A stretch of 64,000 nt of DNA from JACXVD01 sp020446665. GTDB taxonomy: Bacteria; Pseudomonadota; Alphaproteobacteria; Sphingomonadales; Sphingomonadaceae. The stretch is from positions 50,164 to 114,163 of the forward strand of contig JAWKXQ010000006.1 of assembly GCA_041396905.1 (NCBI GenBank), written 5' to 3'. Both the position numbers and the translations under genes were made by a program. Under the pieces are notes generated by a model. That model saw only the letters and a list, made by a program, of their open reading frames with translations. It was not told the DNA's origin and did no database searches. Below are positions 43,009 through 50,975 of this stretch, piece by piece; within the stretch, counting starts at the first letter, position 1; the number at the start of each line of letters is the position of its first letter.

Positions 43009-43242
43009 TCACACATCCTCCTGCGGACGCTTCTCGCCGCGCAGAATGTGGCGATAGATAAAAGCCCATGCGACCCCGACTACAATGGCGCCCGGTACGA
43101 GCCCGGCCCATTCAGAAGCTTCAAGCCAGCGTTCCTGTGTCACGCGCGTAATCAGCGCGAAAACGGGAATGAAGGTCACGCCCCAGATGATACCGGTGCG
43201 GAGCGGATGCTCCTCCAACTGGTCAAAGCCGACCATCACCAT
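43009..43242 (-). CDS. Small two-helix membrane protein (77 aa) between nuoE and nuoF
   Basis: The start at 43242 overlaps the nuoE stop by 7 bases; an in-frame ATG at 43236 is an alternative. The 77 residues have two hydrophobic helices (GIIWGVTFIPVFALITRV and LVPGAIVVGVAWAFIYRHIL) and charged ends. No family is recognised. The overlap suggests translational coupling with nuoE. Confidence 0.7.
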   Translation of the reverse strand: MVMVGFDQLEEHPLRTGIIWGVTFIPVFALITRVTQERWLEASEWAGLVPGAIVVGVAWAFIYRHILRGEKRPQEDV

Positions 43243-43904
43243 TCCCCCCGGTAATCGTGATTGGCCTCAACCATTTCCTTGAGCGTGGACGGCCCGCCGC
43301 TCGGTTCGCTGGTGTGGCGGCCCGGCTCTTGCGTGCCTTCCCTGGGCGTTTCACCCTTGGCCAGCGCATCAAGCACGGCATCGAGCCGCTCGACCGTCAG
43401 ATCCTCGTAATTGCCATCATTGATCTGGACCATCGGTGCGGTGGCGCAATTGCCCATGCATTCGACTTCGGTCAGCGTCCACATGCCGTCATCGGTGGTG
43501 TGGCCAATCTTCATGCCGCGCGCTTTGCAGGCGGCCATGATGTCGTCACTCCCACGCAGCATGCAGGGCGTGGTGCCGCACACTTGCACGTGGAATTTAC
43601 CAACCGGAACAAGGTTATACATGAAATAGAAGGTCGCGACTTCGACCACGCGGATCACCGGCATGCTGAGATAATCTGCCACATATTCCATCACCGGCAG
43701 CGGCAGCCAGCCCTGCGTGCCGGTTTCTTCACCCACCTGGCGCTGGGCAAAGTCGAGCAGCGCCATCACCGCCGATTTCTGGCGGCCTTCGGGATATTTG
43801 GCGATCGCCTTGTCAGCCTTCGCCTTCCATTCGGGCGAAAACTCGAAAGCGCCCCAGCGGGCACGCAATTCCGGCGTATCGGGTGCGAGATGACGGTCAG
43901 CCAC
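43236..43904 (-). CDS. nuoE: NADH-quinone oxidoreductase subunit E
   Basis: Thioredoxin-fold subunit with the 2Fe-2S cluster N1a beside NuoF. A GTG at 43904 preceded by a strong ggagg site (7-base spacing) is the chosen start, giving 222 residues; it overlaps the upstream small gene by 8 bases. The longer ATG start at 43958 lies deep in that gene. Cluster ligands are in CGTTPCMLRG and CMGNCATAPMV. The C-terminal 40 residues are hydrophilic, as in other alphaproteobacteria. Confidence 0.95.
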   Translation of the reverse strand: MADRHLAPDTPELRARWGAFEFSPEWKAKADKAIAKYPEGRQKSAVMALLDFAQRQVGEETGTQGWLPLPVMEYVADYLSMPVIRVVEVATFYFMYNLVPVGKFHVQVCGTTPCMLRGSDDIMAACKARGMKIGHTTDDGMWTLTEVECMGNCATAPMVQINDGNYEDLTVERLDAVLDALAKGETPREGTQEPGRHTSEPSGGPSTLKEMVEANHDYRGEW

Positions 43905-44079
43905 GCGCCAGCCTCCGTTCGAGATAACGACCTGCATAGAGGCCAATGACAGCCGCAAAGGCCGTGGAGAGAACTTCCTTGACGCTCACCGCGCCATGGA
44001 ATGCAAAGCTGTAAGCCGCCACCGCCGAAGCGAAGGCCGCGAAAGCTGCGATGATGATGAGGAGCTCGCGGAGGATCAT
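43897..44079 (-). CDS. Small membrane protein (60 aa) upstream of nuoE
   Basis: The 60 residues contain an N-terminal helix (LLIIIAAFAAFASAVAAYSFAF) and a weaker second one (VLSTAFAAVIGLYAGRYL), then an Arg-rich end. The start overlaps the upstream stop by one base and its end overlaps the nuoE GTG start. The function is unknown; the tight packing supports a real gene. Confidence 0.65.
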   Translation of the reverse strand: MILRELLIIIAAFAAFASAVAAYSFAFHGAVSVKEVLSTAFAAVIGLYAGRYLERRLARG

Positions 44080-44402
44080 TATTTGCCCCCCTCCACGCTG
44101 CGCCGGGCGTTCCGGAGTATGGCATCACAATCGGAGCCGCCCCCGCGTGGACCCTCATAATACCAGTTAACGCCAAAGTTGCCGCTAGCGCGCGACCAAG
44201 CGCATCCGGTTTCCGTGTCGAGCAGATACAGCGTGCCGTCATGATCGCGCAGGATGAAGCGGCCTTCGTCCCGTGCGCCCCGCTCACCGCGATACAGTGG
44301 ACCGCGCTCGACGCCGCGAACTCCCTCTACCGGGCGCTGCTGCGCCTGTGTAGGCGCGGACAGGGCCAGCGCGAGAACAAGGCCGGAAGCGATACCCTTC
44401 AC
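44079..44402 (-). CDS. Small exported protein (107 aa) downstream of nuoD
   Basis: The start is a GTG at 44402 overlapping the nuoD stop by 4 bases (GTGA). The signal peptide is KGIASGLVLALALSAPTQAQ. The mature part is polar with two cysteines (GCAWSR and GSDCDAIL), which could form a disulfide, and contains a FILRDHDGTLYLLDTETG segment. No family is recognised. It would be periplasmic, unlike the nuo peripheral subunits beside it. Confidence 0.65.
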   Translation of the reverse strand: MKGIASGLVLALALSAPTQAQQRPVEGVRGVERGPLYRGERGARDEGRFILRDHDGTLYLLDTETGCAWSRASGNFGVNWYYEGPRGGGSDCDAILRNARRSVEGGK

Positions 44403-45613
44403 CGGTCACACTCCCCGAACACCACGTCGATCGCGCCGAGGATGGCGGTTGCGTCGGGCAGCATGTGGCCTTTGCACATGAAGTCCATCGCCTGCAGGTG
44501 GCTGAAGGCGGTCGGGCGGATCTTGCAGCGATAGGGTTTGTTGCTGCCGTCGCTGACGAGATAGACGCCGAATTCGCCCTTGGGGCTTTCCGTCGCCACG
44601 TAGACTTCGCCCGCGGGGACGTGGAAGCCCTCTGTATAGAGCTTGAAGTGGTGAATCAGCGCTTCCATGCTCTGCTTCATCTCGCCGCGCTTGGGCGGGG
44701 AGACCTTGCCATCGGTGCTGGCAATCGGCCCTTCGGGCATTTCCGCCACGCATTGGCGGATGATCTTCGCGCTTTCGTAGACTTCCTTCACGCGCACCAT
44801 GAAACGGTCATAACAGTCCGAATTGGTGCCGACGGGAATGTCGAAATCCATCCGGTCATAGACGTCATAGGGCTGGCTCTTGCGGATATCCCACGGGATG
44901 CCCGCCGCGCGGATCATCGGGCCGGAGAAGCCCCAGGCAATCGCGTCTTCCTTGTTCACATGGGCAATATCGACATTGCGCTGTTTGAAGATGCGGTTGT
45001 CCACCACCAGCTTCATCGCATCGCCGAACAGTTCGGGCAGTCGGCCCGCGCACCATTCGTCAATATCGGTCAGCAGCTTCAGCGGAACATCCTGATGCAC
45101 ACCGCCGGGGCGGAACCAGGCGCTGTGCATACGCGCACCGCTGGCGCGTTCGAAGAAGTTGAGGCAATCCTCGCGCACTTCGAACATCCACAGGTTTGGC
45201 GTCATGGCGCCAACATCCATCACATGGCTGCCGAGGTTGAGCATGTGGTTGCAGATGCGGGTCAGCTCCGCAAACAGCACGCGCAGATATTGCGCACGTT
45301 CGGGAACTTCGATGTTGAGCAGCTTTTCAACCGCCAGGACATAGGAATATTCCATCCCCAGCGGGCTGCAGTAATCGAGCCGGTCAAAATAAGGCAGTGC
45401 CTGCAGATAGGTCTTGTGTTCAATCAGCTTTTCCGTGCCGCGATGCAGCAGGCCGACATGCGGGTCGATCCGTTCGATGATTTCGCCGTCCAGCTCCATC
45501 ACCATGCGCAGCACGCCGTGCGCTGCCGGGTGCTGCGGCCCGAAATTAATCGTGTAGTTGGAGATGACCTCATCGCCGGTGGTCGGCGCTTCATCGATCT
45601 GCAATCCGCTCAT
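44399..45613 (-). CDS. nuoD: NADH-quinone oxidoreductase subunit D
   Basis: 49-kDa subunit that forms the quinone pocket with NuoB and NuoH. The start at 45613 (MSGLQIDEAPTTG) overlaps the upstream stop by ATGA; an ATG five codons earlier (45628) is the alternative. The 404 residues contain YTINFGPQHPAAHGVLRMV with the quinone-site histidine, HVGLLHRGTEKLIE, and a C-terminal DVVFGECDR. It is normal in length and motif content. Confidence 0.96.
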   Translation of the reverse strand: MSGLQIDEAPTTGDEVISNYTINFGPQHPAAHGVLRMVMELDGEIIERIDPHVGLLHRGTEKLIEHKTYLQALPYFDRLDYCSPLGMEYSYVLAVEKLLNIEVPERAQYLRVLFAELTRICNHMLNLGSHVMDVGAMTPNLWMFEVREDCLNFFERASGARMHSAWFRPGGVHQDVPLKLLTDIDEWCAGRLPELFGDAMKLVVDNRIFKQRNVDIAHVNKEDAIAWGFSGPMIRAAGIPWDIRKSQPYDVYDRMDFDIPVGTNSDCYDRFMVRVKEVYESAKIIRQCVAEMPEGPIASTDGKVSPPKRGEMKQSMEALIHHFKLYTEGFHVPAGEVYVATESPKGEFGVYLVSDGSNKPYRCKIRPTAFSHLQAMDFMCKGHMLPDATAILGAIDVVFGECDR

Positions 45614-46203
45614 GACTTGCACGTCCATGTTCCGGAGGGGTAGCGGCGCTGCCCCGCGCCACTGGTAATGACGAGTTCCGCCGGCCAGCGCCGCTCGCCC
45701 TGAAGCTCTTCGGGCATACCGGCTGCGCGATATACCTCTACCTTATATTCGCCATCGGTGACTGTGGGGCCGGATTCGACCACCTGCCTGCCGCCAAGGT
45801 CCGTGCCGGGCATGACCCGTTCCACCCCGTCAAGCATCACCACGGCCCGGCCTGCCTTGTCCGTGCTGGCCGCTGCACCGGCAAGAAACACGGTCTGCCC
45901 GCCCTGTTCGAAACGGCAACCGCCATCGACCTTGCCCAGCAAGAGCGGCGCACGACCGGAGACCGGCGCAAGCTTTTCAGGCGGCAGGGAAGTCCCGGTG
46001 GGCTGCACCGAAGGCGCCAGACCATTGGCCGGGTTCACAGCCACCTTTGCAGGCTGATTGATCTGCGCGGCAAATTCTTCTGCCGTGGAACCGGGAGGGG
46101 GCGATGCCTCTTCCTGTTGCACAGGCGTGCACTGGCACCCGGTCACAAGACCGAGTGCAGCAACCGGAGCGAGCCGGGCATAGGGGCGGATCGCCGCCAT
46201 CAT
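45610..46203 (-). CDS. Lipoprotein of unknown function between nuoC and nuoD
   Basis: A 197-residue protein with a lipoprotein signal (LAPVAALGLVTGC, lipid Cys23) and a Pro/Ala-rich linker. A beta-rich C-terminal domain (about 85-195) follows, with a Cys in GGCRFEQGG and one near the end (GTWTCKS), possibly paired. It overlaps nuoC (ATGA) and nuoD (ATGA). A periplasm-facing lipoprotein is not a known complex I subunit. Its role is open. Confidence 0.75.
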   Translation of the reverse strand: MMAAIRPYARLAPVAALGLVTGCQCTPVQQEEASPPPGSTAEEFAAQINQPAKVAVNPANGLAPSVQPTGTSLPPEKLAPVSGRAPLLLGKVDGGCRFEQGGQTVFLAGAAASTDKAGRAVVMLDGVERVMPGTDLGGRQVVESGPTVTDGEYKVEVYRAAGMPEELQGERRWPAELVITSGAGQRRYPSGTWTCKS

Positions 46204-46841
46204 GCCTTGGCGTCTCCTTCGCCCTCTGCCTTCTCATCGCCGGGCAGGATGTATTCCGCGCCTTCCCACGGGCTCATGAAATCGAACTGGCGCAAATCCT
46301 GCGGCAATTCGACCGGCTCGTAGACCACCCGCTTTTCCTCTTCGGAATAGCGCAGCTCGACATAGCCGGTGAGCGGGAAATCCTTGCGGAAGGGATGCCC
46401 TTCAAAGCCGTAATCGGTGAGAATGCGGCGCAGATCGGTGTTACCGTCAAAAATCACGCCATACATGTCGAACACTTCGCGTTCGAGCCAGCCGGCATTG
46501 GGCCACAGCGTAGTGACAGTGGGCACCGGGGTGCTTTCCGCCGCGCTGACCTTGGCCATGATGCGATGGTTCTTTGTCAGGCTGAGCAGCATGTAGACAA
46601 CTTCGAACCGCTCGGCACGATCGGGATAGTCAGCCCCGGCGATTTCCATCAGCTGCTGATATTCGTGGTTGTCGCGCAATTCGCGCAGCGCATCTTCGAT
46701 CCGATCACGCGCAATGGTGAGCACGATCTCGCCATGCTCTTCCTTGCTGGCGACAACCATATCGCCCAGCGCGGCGCAAAGCGCGTCACGCACGCCTTCG
46801 TTCGAAGCGATCTTCGGTGCGGAATGGAGGACCTTGCTCAT
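46200..46841 (-). CDS. nuoC: NADH-quinone oxidoreductase subunit C
   Basis: 30-kDa peripheral-arm subunit connecting the N and Q modules. The 213 residues contain the family core: AGADYPDRAERFEVVYMLLS, WPNAGWLEREVFDMYGVIF and RRILTDYGFEGHPFRKDFPL. It is separate from nuoD, as in most alphaproteobacteria, but here an extra lipoprotein gene lies between them. It overlaps nuoB by 4 bases. Confidence 0.97.
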   Translation of the reverse strand: MSKVLHSAPKIASNEGVRDALCAALGDMVVASKEEHGEIVLTIARDRIEDALRELRDNHEYQQLMEIAGADYPDRAERFEVVYMLLSLTKNHRIMAKVSAAESTPVPTVTTLWPNAGWLEREVFDMYGVIFDGNTDLRRILTDYGFEGHPFRKDFPLTGYVELRYSEEEKRVVYEPVELPQDLRQFDFMSPWEGAEYILPGDEKAEGEGDAKA

Positions 46842-47404
46842 CGTGCAATAGTCCCTTCCCGGCGGATCTTGCGCTGCAACTGCATCACGCCATAGAGCAG
46901 CGCCTCTGCCGTGGGCGGGCAGCCGGGGACATAGATATCCACCGGCACGATCCGGTCACAGCCGCGCACGACGGAATAGGAATAGTGGTAATAGCCACCG
47001 CCATTGGCGCAGCTGCCCATGCTGATCACATATTTCGGATCGGACATCTGGTCATAGACCTTGCGCAGAGCCGGGGCCATCTTGTTGCACAAGGTCCCGG
47101 CCACGATCATCACGTCCGACTGGCGTGGCGAAGCGCGCGGGGCGACGCCGAAACGCTCCATGTCGTAACGCGGCATGTTGACGTGGATCATCTCCACCGC
47201 GCAGCAAGCGAGGCCAAAGGTCATCCACCACAGCGAGCCGGTGCGGGCCCACTGGAAGATTTCCTCCGTCGTGGTCATGACAAAGCCCTTGTCATTCACT
47301 TCGGTTTGCAGAGCGCGGAAAAACTCCGCGTCAGGCTGGCGCAATTCGCCAGGCTGCGCAGCGGCAGGCAAGCCGGTCTGCGGCATGGTGCTATCTACTC
47401 CCAT
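46838..47404 (-). CDS. nuoB: NADH-quinone oxidoreductase subunit B
   Basis: Carries cluster N2, the last electron carrier before quinone. The 188 residues have FGLACCAVEM, the GSCANGGGYYHYSYSVV loop and VYVPGCPP-like DIYVPGCPPTAEAL, together giving four cysteine ligands. It overlaps the nuoA stop by 10 bases and nuoC by 4 bases. Confidence 0.97.
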   Translation of the reverse strand: MGVDSTMPQTGLPAAAQPGELRQPDAEFFRALQTEVNDKGFVMTTTEEIFQWARTGSLWWMTFGLACCAVEMIHVNMPRYDMERFGVAPRASPRQSDVMIVAGTLCNKMAPALRKVYDQMSDPKYVISMGSCANGGGYYHYSYSVVRGCDRIVPVDIYVPGCPPTAEALLYGVMQLQRKIRREGTIAR

Positions 47405-47769
47405 TCCAGCGCCCCCTTCTTCCAGGCATAGGCAAGGCCGATGGCCAGCTCTCCCAGGAAAATCATCATGGTGATCCAGCCTGGCCAGCCCGTCAGATCA
47501 AGGCTGACCGCCCAGGGGAACAGAAACGCCGCCTCAAGGTCAAAAATGATGAACAGGATCGCCACGAGATAGAAACGCACATCAAACTGGCTGCGTGGAT
47601 CTTCGAAGGCGGGAAAACCGCATTCATATTCGCTGTTCTTCTCACTGTCGGGATTGTGTGTGCCGGTCAGGCGCGAAACGCCCATCGGCAGGAACACAAA
47701 GGCAGCTGACAAGGCAACCGCAATGAACAGGAAGATCAGGATCGGAAGGTATTGGCTGAGATCGACCAC
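47395..47769 (-). CDS. nuoA: NADH-quinone oxidoreductase subunit A
   Basis: Three-helix membrane subunit and first gene of the nuo operon. The start is a GTG at 47769 with an aagga site upstream. The 124 residues contain EKNSEYECGFPAFEDPRSQFDVRFYLVAILFIIFDLEAAFLFPW, broken here only for description: the ECGF loop cysteine and the conserved acids are intact. A weak -35-like ttgacc (47850-47845, minus strand) is the only promoter hint upstream, with no convincing -10. Confidence 0.97.
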   Translation of the reverse strand: MVDLSQYLPILIFLFIAVALSAAFVFLPMGVSRLTGTHNPDSEKNSEYECGFPAFEDPRSQFDVRFYLVAILFIIFDLEAAFLFPWAVSLDLTGWPGWITMMIFLGELAIGLAYAWKKGALEWE

Positions 47770-48053
47770 GTATGAATCCTTGGGGAGGCTTCGAATTCGT
47801 GCCAGCCTCTAGGCCGCTCCCCTGCAAGGTGCAAGGGCACGAATGGTCAATTTTCCGCCAAAAATAAGCAGACGCACCCTGTCATCCGCTGCACCGCCAC
47901 CATTTGCCGCGATTCGCCGCCCTTTGGAGGGGGCCGGGAACGCCATGCATTCGTCTTCCGATTGCAATTTGTGCAGTGCAGCACTAGCCTTTGTGACAGG
48001 TTCGACGCAGGACCAGCCTGCATCCGCAATTTATCAAAAGGGTATCTTTCGCC
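47770..48053. other. Divergent promoter region between nuoA and the thiolase gene
   Basis: This 284-base gap separates two divergent transcription units. It has no coherent small gene and no strong palindrome. Both promoters must lie here, but I see only weak -35/-10-like hexamers on either strand. Confidence 0.5.
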
Positions 48054-49250
48054 ATGCCGCAATTCTCTCAAAACGATCCGGTTGTGATCCTGTCCTATGC
48101 CCGCACTCCGATGGGCGGGATGCAAGGCGCGCTGGCCGATGTCGCGGCCACCGATCTGGGCGCAACAGCGGTGAAAGCGGCGGTTGAGCGCTCCGGCGTG
48201 GCGGGCGAGTCTTTCGACCGCATCTATATGGGCTGCGTGCTGCCGGCCGGCCTGGGTCAGGCTCCGGCGCGGCAGGCGGCGCTGAAGGCAGGCCTGCCCA
48301 AATCGGTACAGGCCAGCACGGTCAACAAGGTCTGCGGAAGCGGCATGCAGACGGTCATCATGGGCGCAGAAGCGCTGGCCAGCGGCTCGGTCGATTACGT
48401 CATCGCAGGCGGGATGGAGAGCATGACCAATGCCCCTTACCTGCTGAAGAAGCACCGTTCCGGCGCACGGATCGGGCATGACATGGCCTATGACCACATG
48501 TTTCTCGACGGGCTGGAAGATGCCTATGATGCAGGCCGCGCCATGGGCACTTTCGCGCAGGATACGGCAGACGAATATCAGCTGACCCGCGAACAGATGG
48601 ACGATTATGCCGTCGAATCGCTGCGCCGCGCCAATGCGGCCATCACCAGCGGTGCATTTGCCGATGAAGTCGTTCCCGTCACCGTAACCACTCGCAAGGG
48701 CGACGTTACCGTCGACACAGACGAACAGCCGCCCAAGGGCAACCCTGACAAGATTCGCACTCTGCGCGCCGCCTTTGCCAAAGAAGGGACGATCACCGCT
48801 GCTACCTCCAGCTCCATCTCTGATGGTGCCGCCGCCGTGGTTCTAACCCGTGCTAGCAAGGCTGCAGAAACCGGCGCAGCTCCCGTGGCGAAAATCGTCG
48901 GGCTGGCTGCCCATGCACAGGAACCGAAGGATTTCACCATCGCCCCGGTCGGCGCGATCAACAAGGTGCTGGCTCAGGCTGGCTGGAGCGTGGATGATGT
49001 CGATCTGTTCGAAATCAACGAAGCCTTCGCCTGCGTCACCATGTTCGCCATGCACGATTTGAACATCCCGCATGAAAAAGTGAATGTGAATGGCGGCGCG
49101 ACTGCGCTGGGCCATCCCATTGGTGCCAGCGGCACCCGCATTCTGGTGACCTTGCTCAACGCGATGAAGCAACAGGGCAAGAAGCGCGGCATTGCCAGCC
49201 TGTGCATTGGCGGCGGTGAAGCAACGGCAGTGGCAGTGGAACTGGCCTGA
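48054..49250 (+). CDS. Acetyl-CoA C-acetyltransferase (thiolase)
   Basis: Joins two acetyl-CoA to acetoacetyl-CoA, or cleaves acetoacetyl-CoA. The 398 residues have the nucleophile Cys94 (NKVCGSGMQ), the FEINEAFACVTMF motif, the NVNGGATALGHPIGASGTRI segment with the catalytic His, and the second Cys384 in CIGGGEAT. The biosynthetic (PhaA/AtoB-like) class fits better than the long-chain FadA class. No phaB or phaC is adjacent, so the pathway is not fixed by context. Confidence 0.93.
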   Translation: MPQFSQNDPVVILSYARTPMGGMQGALADVAATDLGATAVKAAVERSGVAGESFDRIYMGCVLPAGLGQAPARQAALKAGLPKSVQASTVNKVCGSGMQTVIMGAEALASGSVDYVIAGGMESMTNAPYLLKKHRSGARIGHDMAYDHMFLDGLEDAYDAGRAMGTFAQDTADEYQLTREQMDDYAVESLRRANAAITSGAFADEVVPVTVTTRKGDVTVDTDEQPPKGNPDKIRTLRAAFAKEGTITAATSSSISDGAAAVVLTRASKAAETGAAPVAKIVGLAAHAQEPKDFTIAPVGAINKVLAQAGWSVDDVDLFEINEAFACVTMFAMHDLNIPHEKVNVNGGATALGHPIGASGTRILVTLLNAMKQQGKKRGIASLCIGGGEATAVAVELA

Positions 49251-49260
49251 GGCCAGCGGA

Positions 49261-49734
49261 TCAGGGCTCGCCCGCCCCCCACAGGCGGGCAGCCATCACC
49301 CAGCCAACCCGTCCGCCGACATCGAATTCGCACCAGCCCAGCTGGCAATCACCCAATTTGCCGACAACGCCCGGCTGCGCATTCCATTTGAGCGCGCCAT
49401 TATCCGCCGGGGTATCGCGCATGGCGGCGAGCCCTTCGCCCACCACAATGGCTGAACGATTGAGCACAAGCTGGCTTTCCGACACCCAGCCTTGCGCCCC
49501 GTCCGGATCGCGGACCAGCCGCCAGCCTTCCACCACGCGCACCACCACAACCGGCAATCCGCGCCGTTTATAGACCCAGTCGATACGGTATTGCTCGCTC
49601 GGCCCGACTCGCAGATTGACCTCGTCAAAACGCAGCGAAGCCCAATAGGGAACCTCCCGATCCTGCGCATTCAATGGCGCTGCAAGCAAGGCAGCGAAAG
49701 CAAGGATCAGGGATGTAAGGCGTTTGATAGACAT
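49261..49734 (-). CDS. Exported SH3-domain protein
   Basis: The start at 49734 (MSIKRLTSLILAFAALLAAPLNAQ) gives a clean signal peptide; an upstream 27-codon extension has none. The 157-residue precursor contains two bacterial SH3-like units: residues about 30-90 (EVNLRVGPSEQYRIDW to GAQGWVSESQL) and about 95-150 (ending GRVGWVMAARLWG). Such proteins bind peptidoglycan or other envelope partners in the periplasm. It converges on the thiolase gene with a 10-base gap. Confidence 0.85.
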   Translation of the reverse strand: MSIKRLTSLILAFAALLAAPLNAQDREVPYWASLRFDEVNLRVGPSEQYRIDWVYKRRGLPVVVVRVVEGWRLVRDPDGAQGWVSESQLVLNRSAIVVGEGLAAMRDTPADNGALKWNAQPGVVGKLGDCQLGWCEFDVGGRVGWVMAARLWGAGEP

Positions 49735-49841
49735 GGAGATGGCTCCATAGGCCCCTAGCACCCTTTGCTTCAAGCATTCTTGCGCGTTGATTGCCGATCC
49801 GCGCTTGACCGCCACCCGTCCTCCGGCCTAGCGAAAACACC

Positions 49842-50849
49842 ATGCCCAACAGCAAACCACGCCAGTTCACGGACAAGCCCCGGGTGATCGTCACCCGCCA
49901 CCTGCTGCCCTCGGTCGAAGCCCGGATGGAGGAATTGTTCGACGTGGTTCTCAACCGCGAAGACAAGCCAATGAGCCGCGAAGACCTCGTTGCGGCCATG
50001 CAGGATTGCGATGTGCTGGTGCCCACGGTGACGGACCGGATCGACGCCGGGCTGATCGAACAGGCAGGCGAGCGGCTGGGCCTGATCGCCAATTTCGGCG
50101 CCGGCATTGACCATATTGACCTCGCCGCAGCGCACGCGAAGAAAATCGTGGTTGCCAATACGCCGGGAGTTTTCACAGACGACACAGCAGATCTGACCAT
50201 GGGGCTGATCATCGGCGTCCCGCGCCGGATGCGTGATGGCACGGCCCTGATCCGGCGGGGCGAATGGACCGGCTGGGCTCCCTCTGCAATGCTGGGCCGC
50301 CAATTGGGGGGCAAGGTGCTGGGGATCGTCGGCATGGGCCGGATCGGCCAGGCTGTCGCTCACCGCGCGCGGGCCTTTGGCCTGAAGGTTATCTATCACA
50401 ACCGCCATCGCCTGCCCGCCTCGGTGGAAAACATGTTCCACGCCGAATGGGTGGGGGAACTGGACGATTTGCTGGCACAGGCGGACATCGTCACGCTGCA
50501 TTGCCCCGCTTCGCCGGAAACGCACCACATGATCGATGCCAGCCGGATTGCGAAGATGAAGGAAGGGGCGAGCTTGATAAACACGGCGCGCGGCGATCTG
50601 GTCGATTACGAAGCGCTGATCGCCGGGCTGGAATCCGGCCATCTCGGCGGCTGCGGGCTGGATGTCTATCCGGACGAGCCGAAAGTTGACCAGCGCCTGC
50701 TCGATCATCGCAACACGATCACCCAGCCCCATACCGGCAGCGCCACCGTTGAAGGCCGCGAAGCCTCGGGAGAGAAAGTGATCACCAATATCGTCTTCTG
50801 GGCCCATGGCGAGCGCCCGCCAGACATGGTGCTGCAAGGTCTGATCTGA
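49842..50849 (+). CDS. D-isomer-specific 2-hydroxyacid dehydrogenase
   Basis: NAD(P)-dependent reductase of a 2-keto acid, probably glyoxylate or hydroxypyruvate. The 335 residues show the split catalytic domain and the Rossmann motif GIVGMGRIGQAVAHRARAFG. TLHCPASPETHHMI, the substrate-binding arginine region INTARGDLVDYEAL, a DVYPDEP acid and the catalytic His in TQPHTGSAT are also present. The physiological substrate cannot be read from the sequence. Confidence 0.9.
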   Translation: MPNSKPRQFTDKPRVIVTRHLLPSVEARMEELFDVVLNREDKPMSREDLVAAMQDCDVLVPTVTDRIDAGLIEQAGERLGLIANFGAGIDHIDLAAAHAKKIVVANTPGVFTDDTADLTMGLIIGVPRRMRDGTALIRRGEWTGWAPSAMLGRQLGGKVLGIVGMGRIGQAVAHRARAFGLKVIYHNRHRLPASVENMFHAEWVGELDDLLAQADIVTLHCPASPETHHMIDASRIAKMKEGASLINTARGDLVDYEALIAGLESGHLGGCGLDVYPDEPKVDQRLLDHRNTITQPHTGSATVEGREASGEKVITNIVFWAHGERPPDMVLQGLI

Positions 50850-50862
50850 TCCAAGCAGGCAC

Positions 50863-50876
50863 GATTGTGAACAATC
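50863..50876. promoter_or_regulatory. Short palindrome upstream of amt
   Basis: gattgt-ga-acaatc is a perfect 6-bp inverted repeat with a 2-base centre. It lies 100 bases before amt and 14 bases after the dehydrogenase stop. It could be an operator, or simply chance. Confidence 0.3.
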
Positions 50877-50975
50877 CTTGCGCCCACCCCTTGTCCGGCG
50901 CGCCACTTATGTCCTAACAGCACTTTCATAGGGGAAAGCCCGCCAAATATGTCGGGCGCAAGAGGAGTCGCTTTC

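Noticed and set aside
42881..43111. 76-codon minus frame across the repeat between nuoF and the 77-residue gene
   Set aside because: Most of it is the translated palindromic repeat, and it overlaps the supported membrane-protein gene.
47822..47850. Housekeeping promoter for nuoA on the minus strand
   Set aside because: The -35-like ttgacc is good, but the hexamer at correct spacing (ttgcag) is too far from a -10.
50861..50886. Possible sigma-54 promoter before amt
   Set aside because: GG and GC elements are present, but their spacing does not fit the -24/-12 arrangement.
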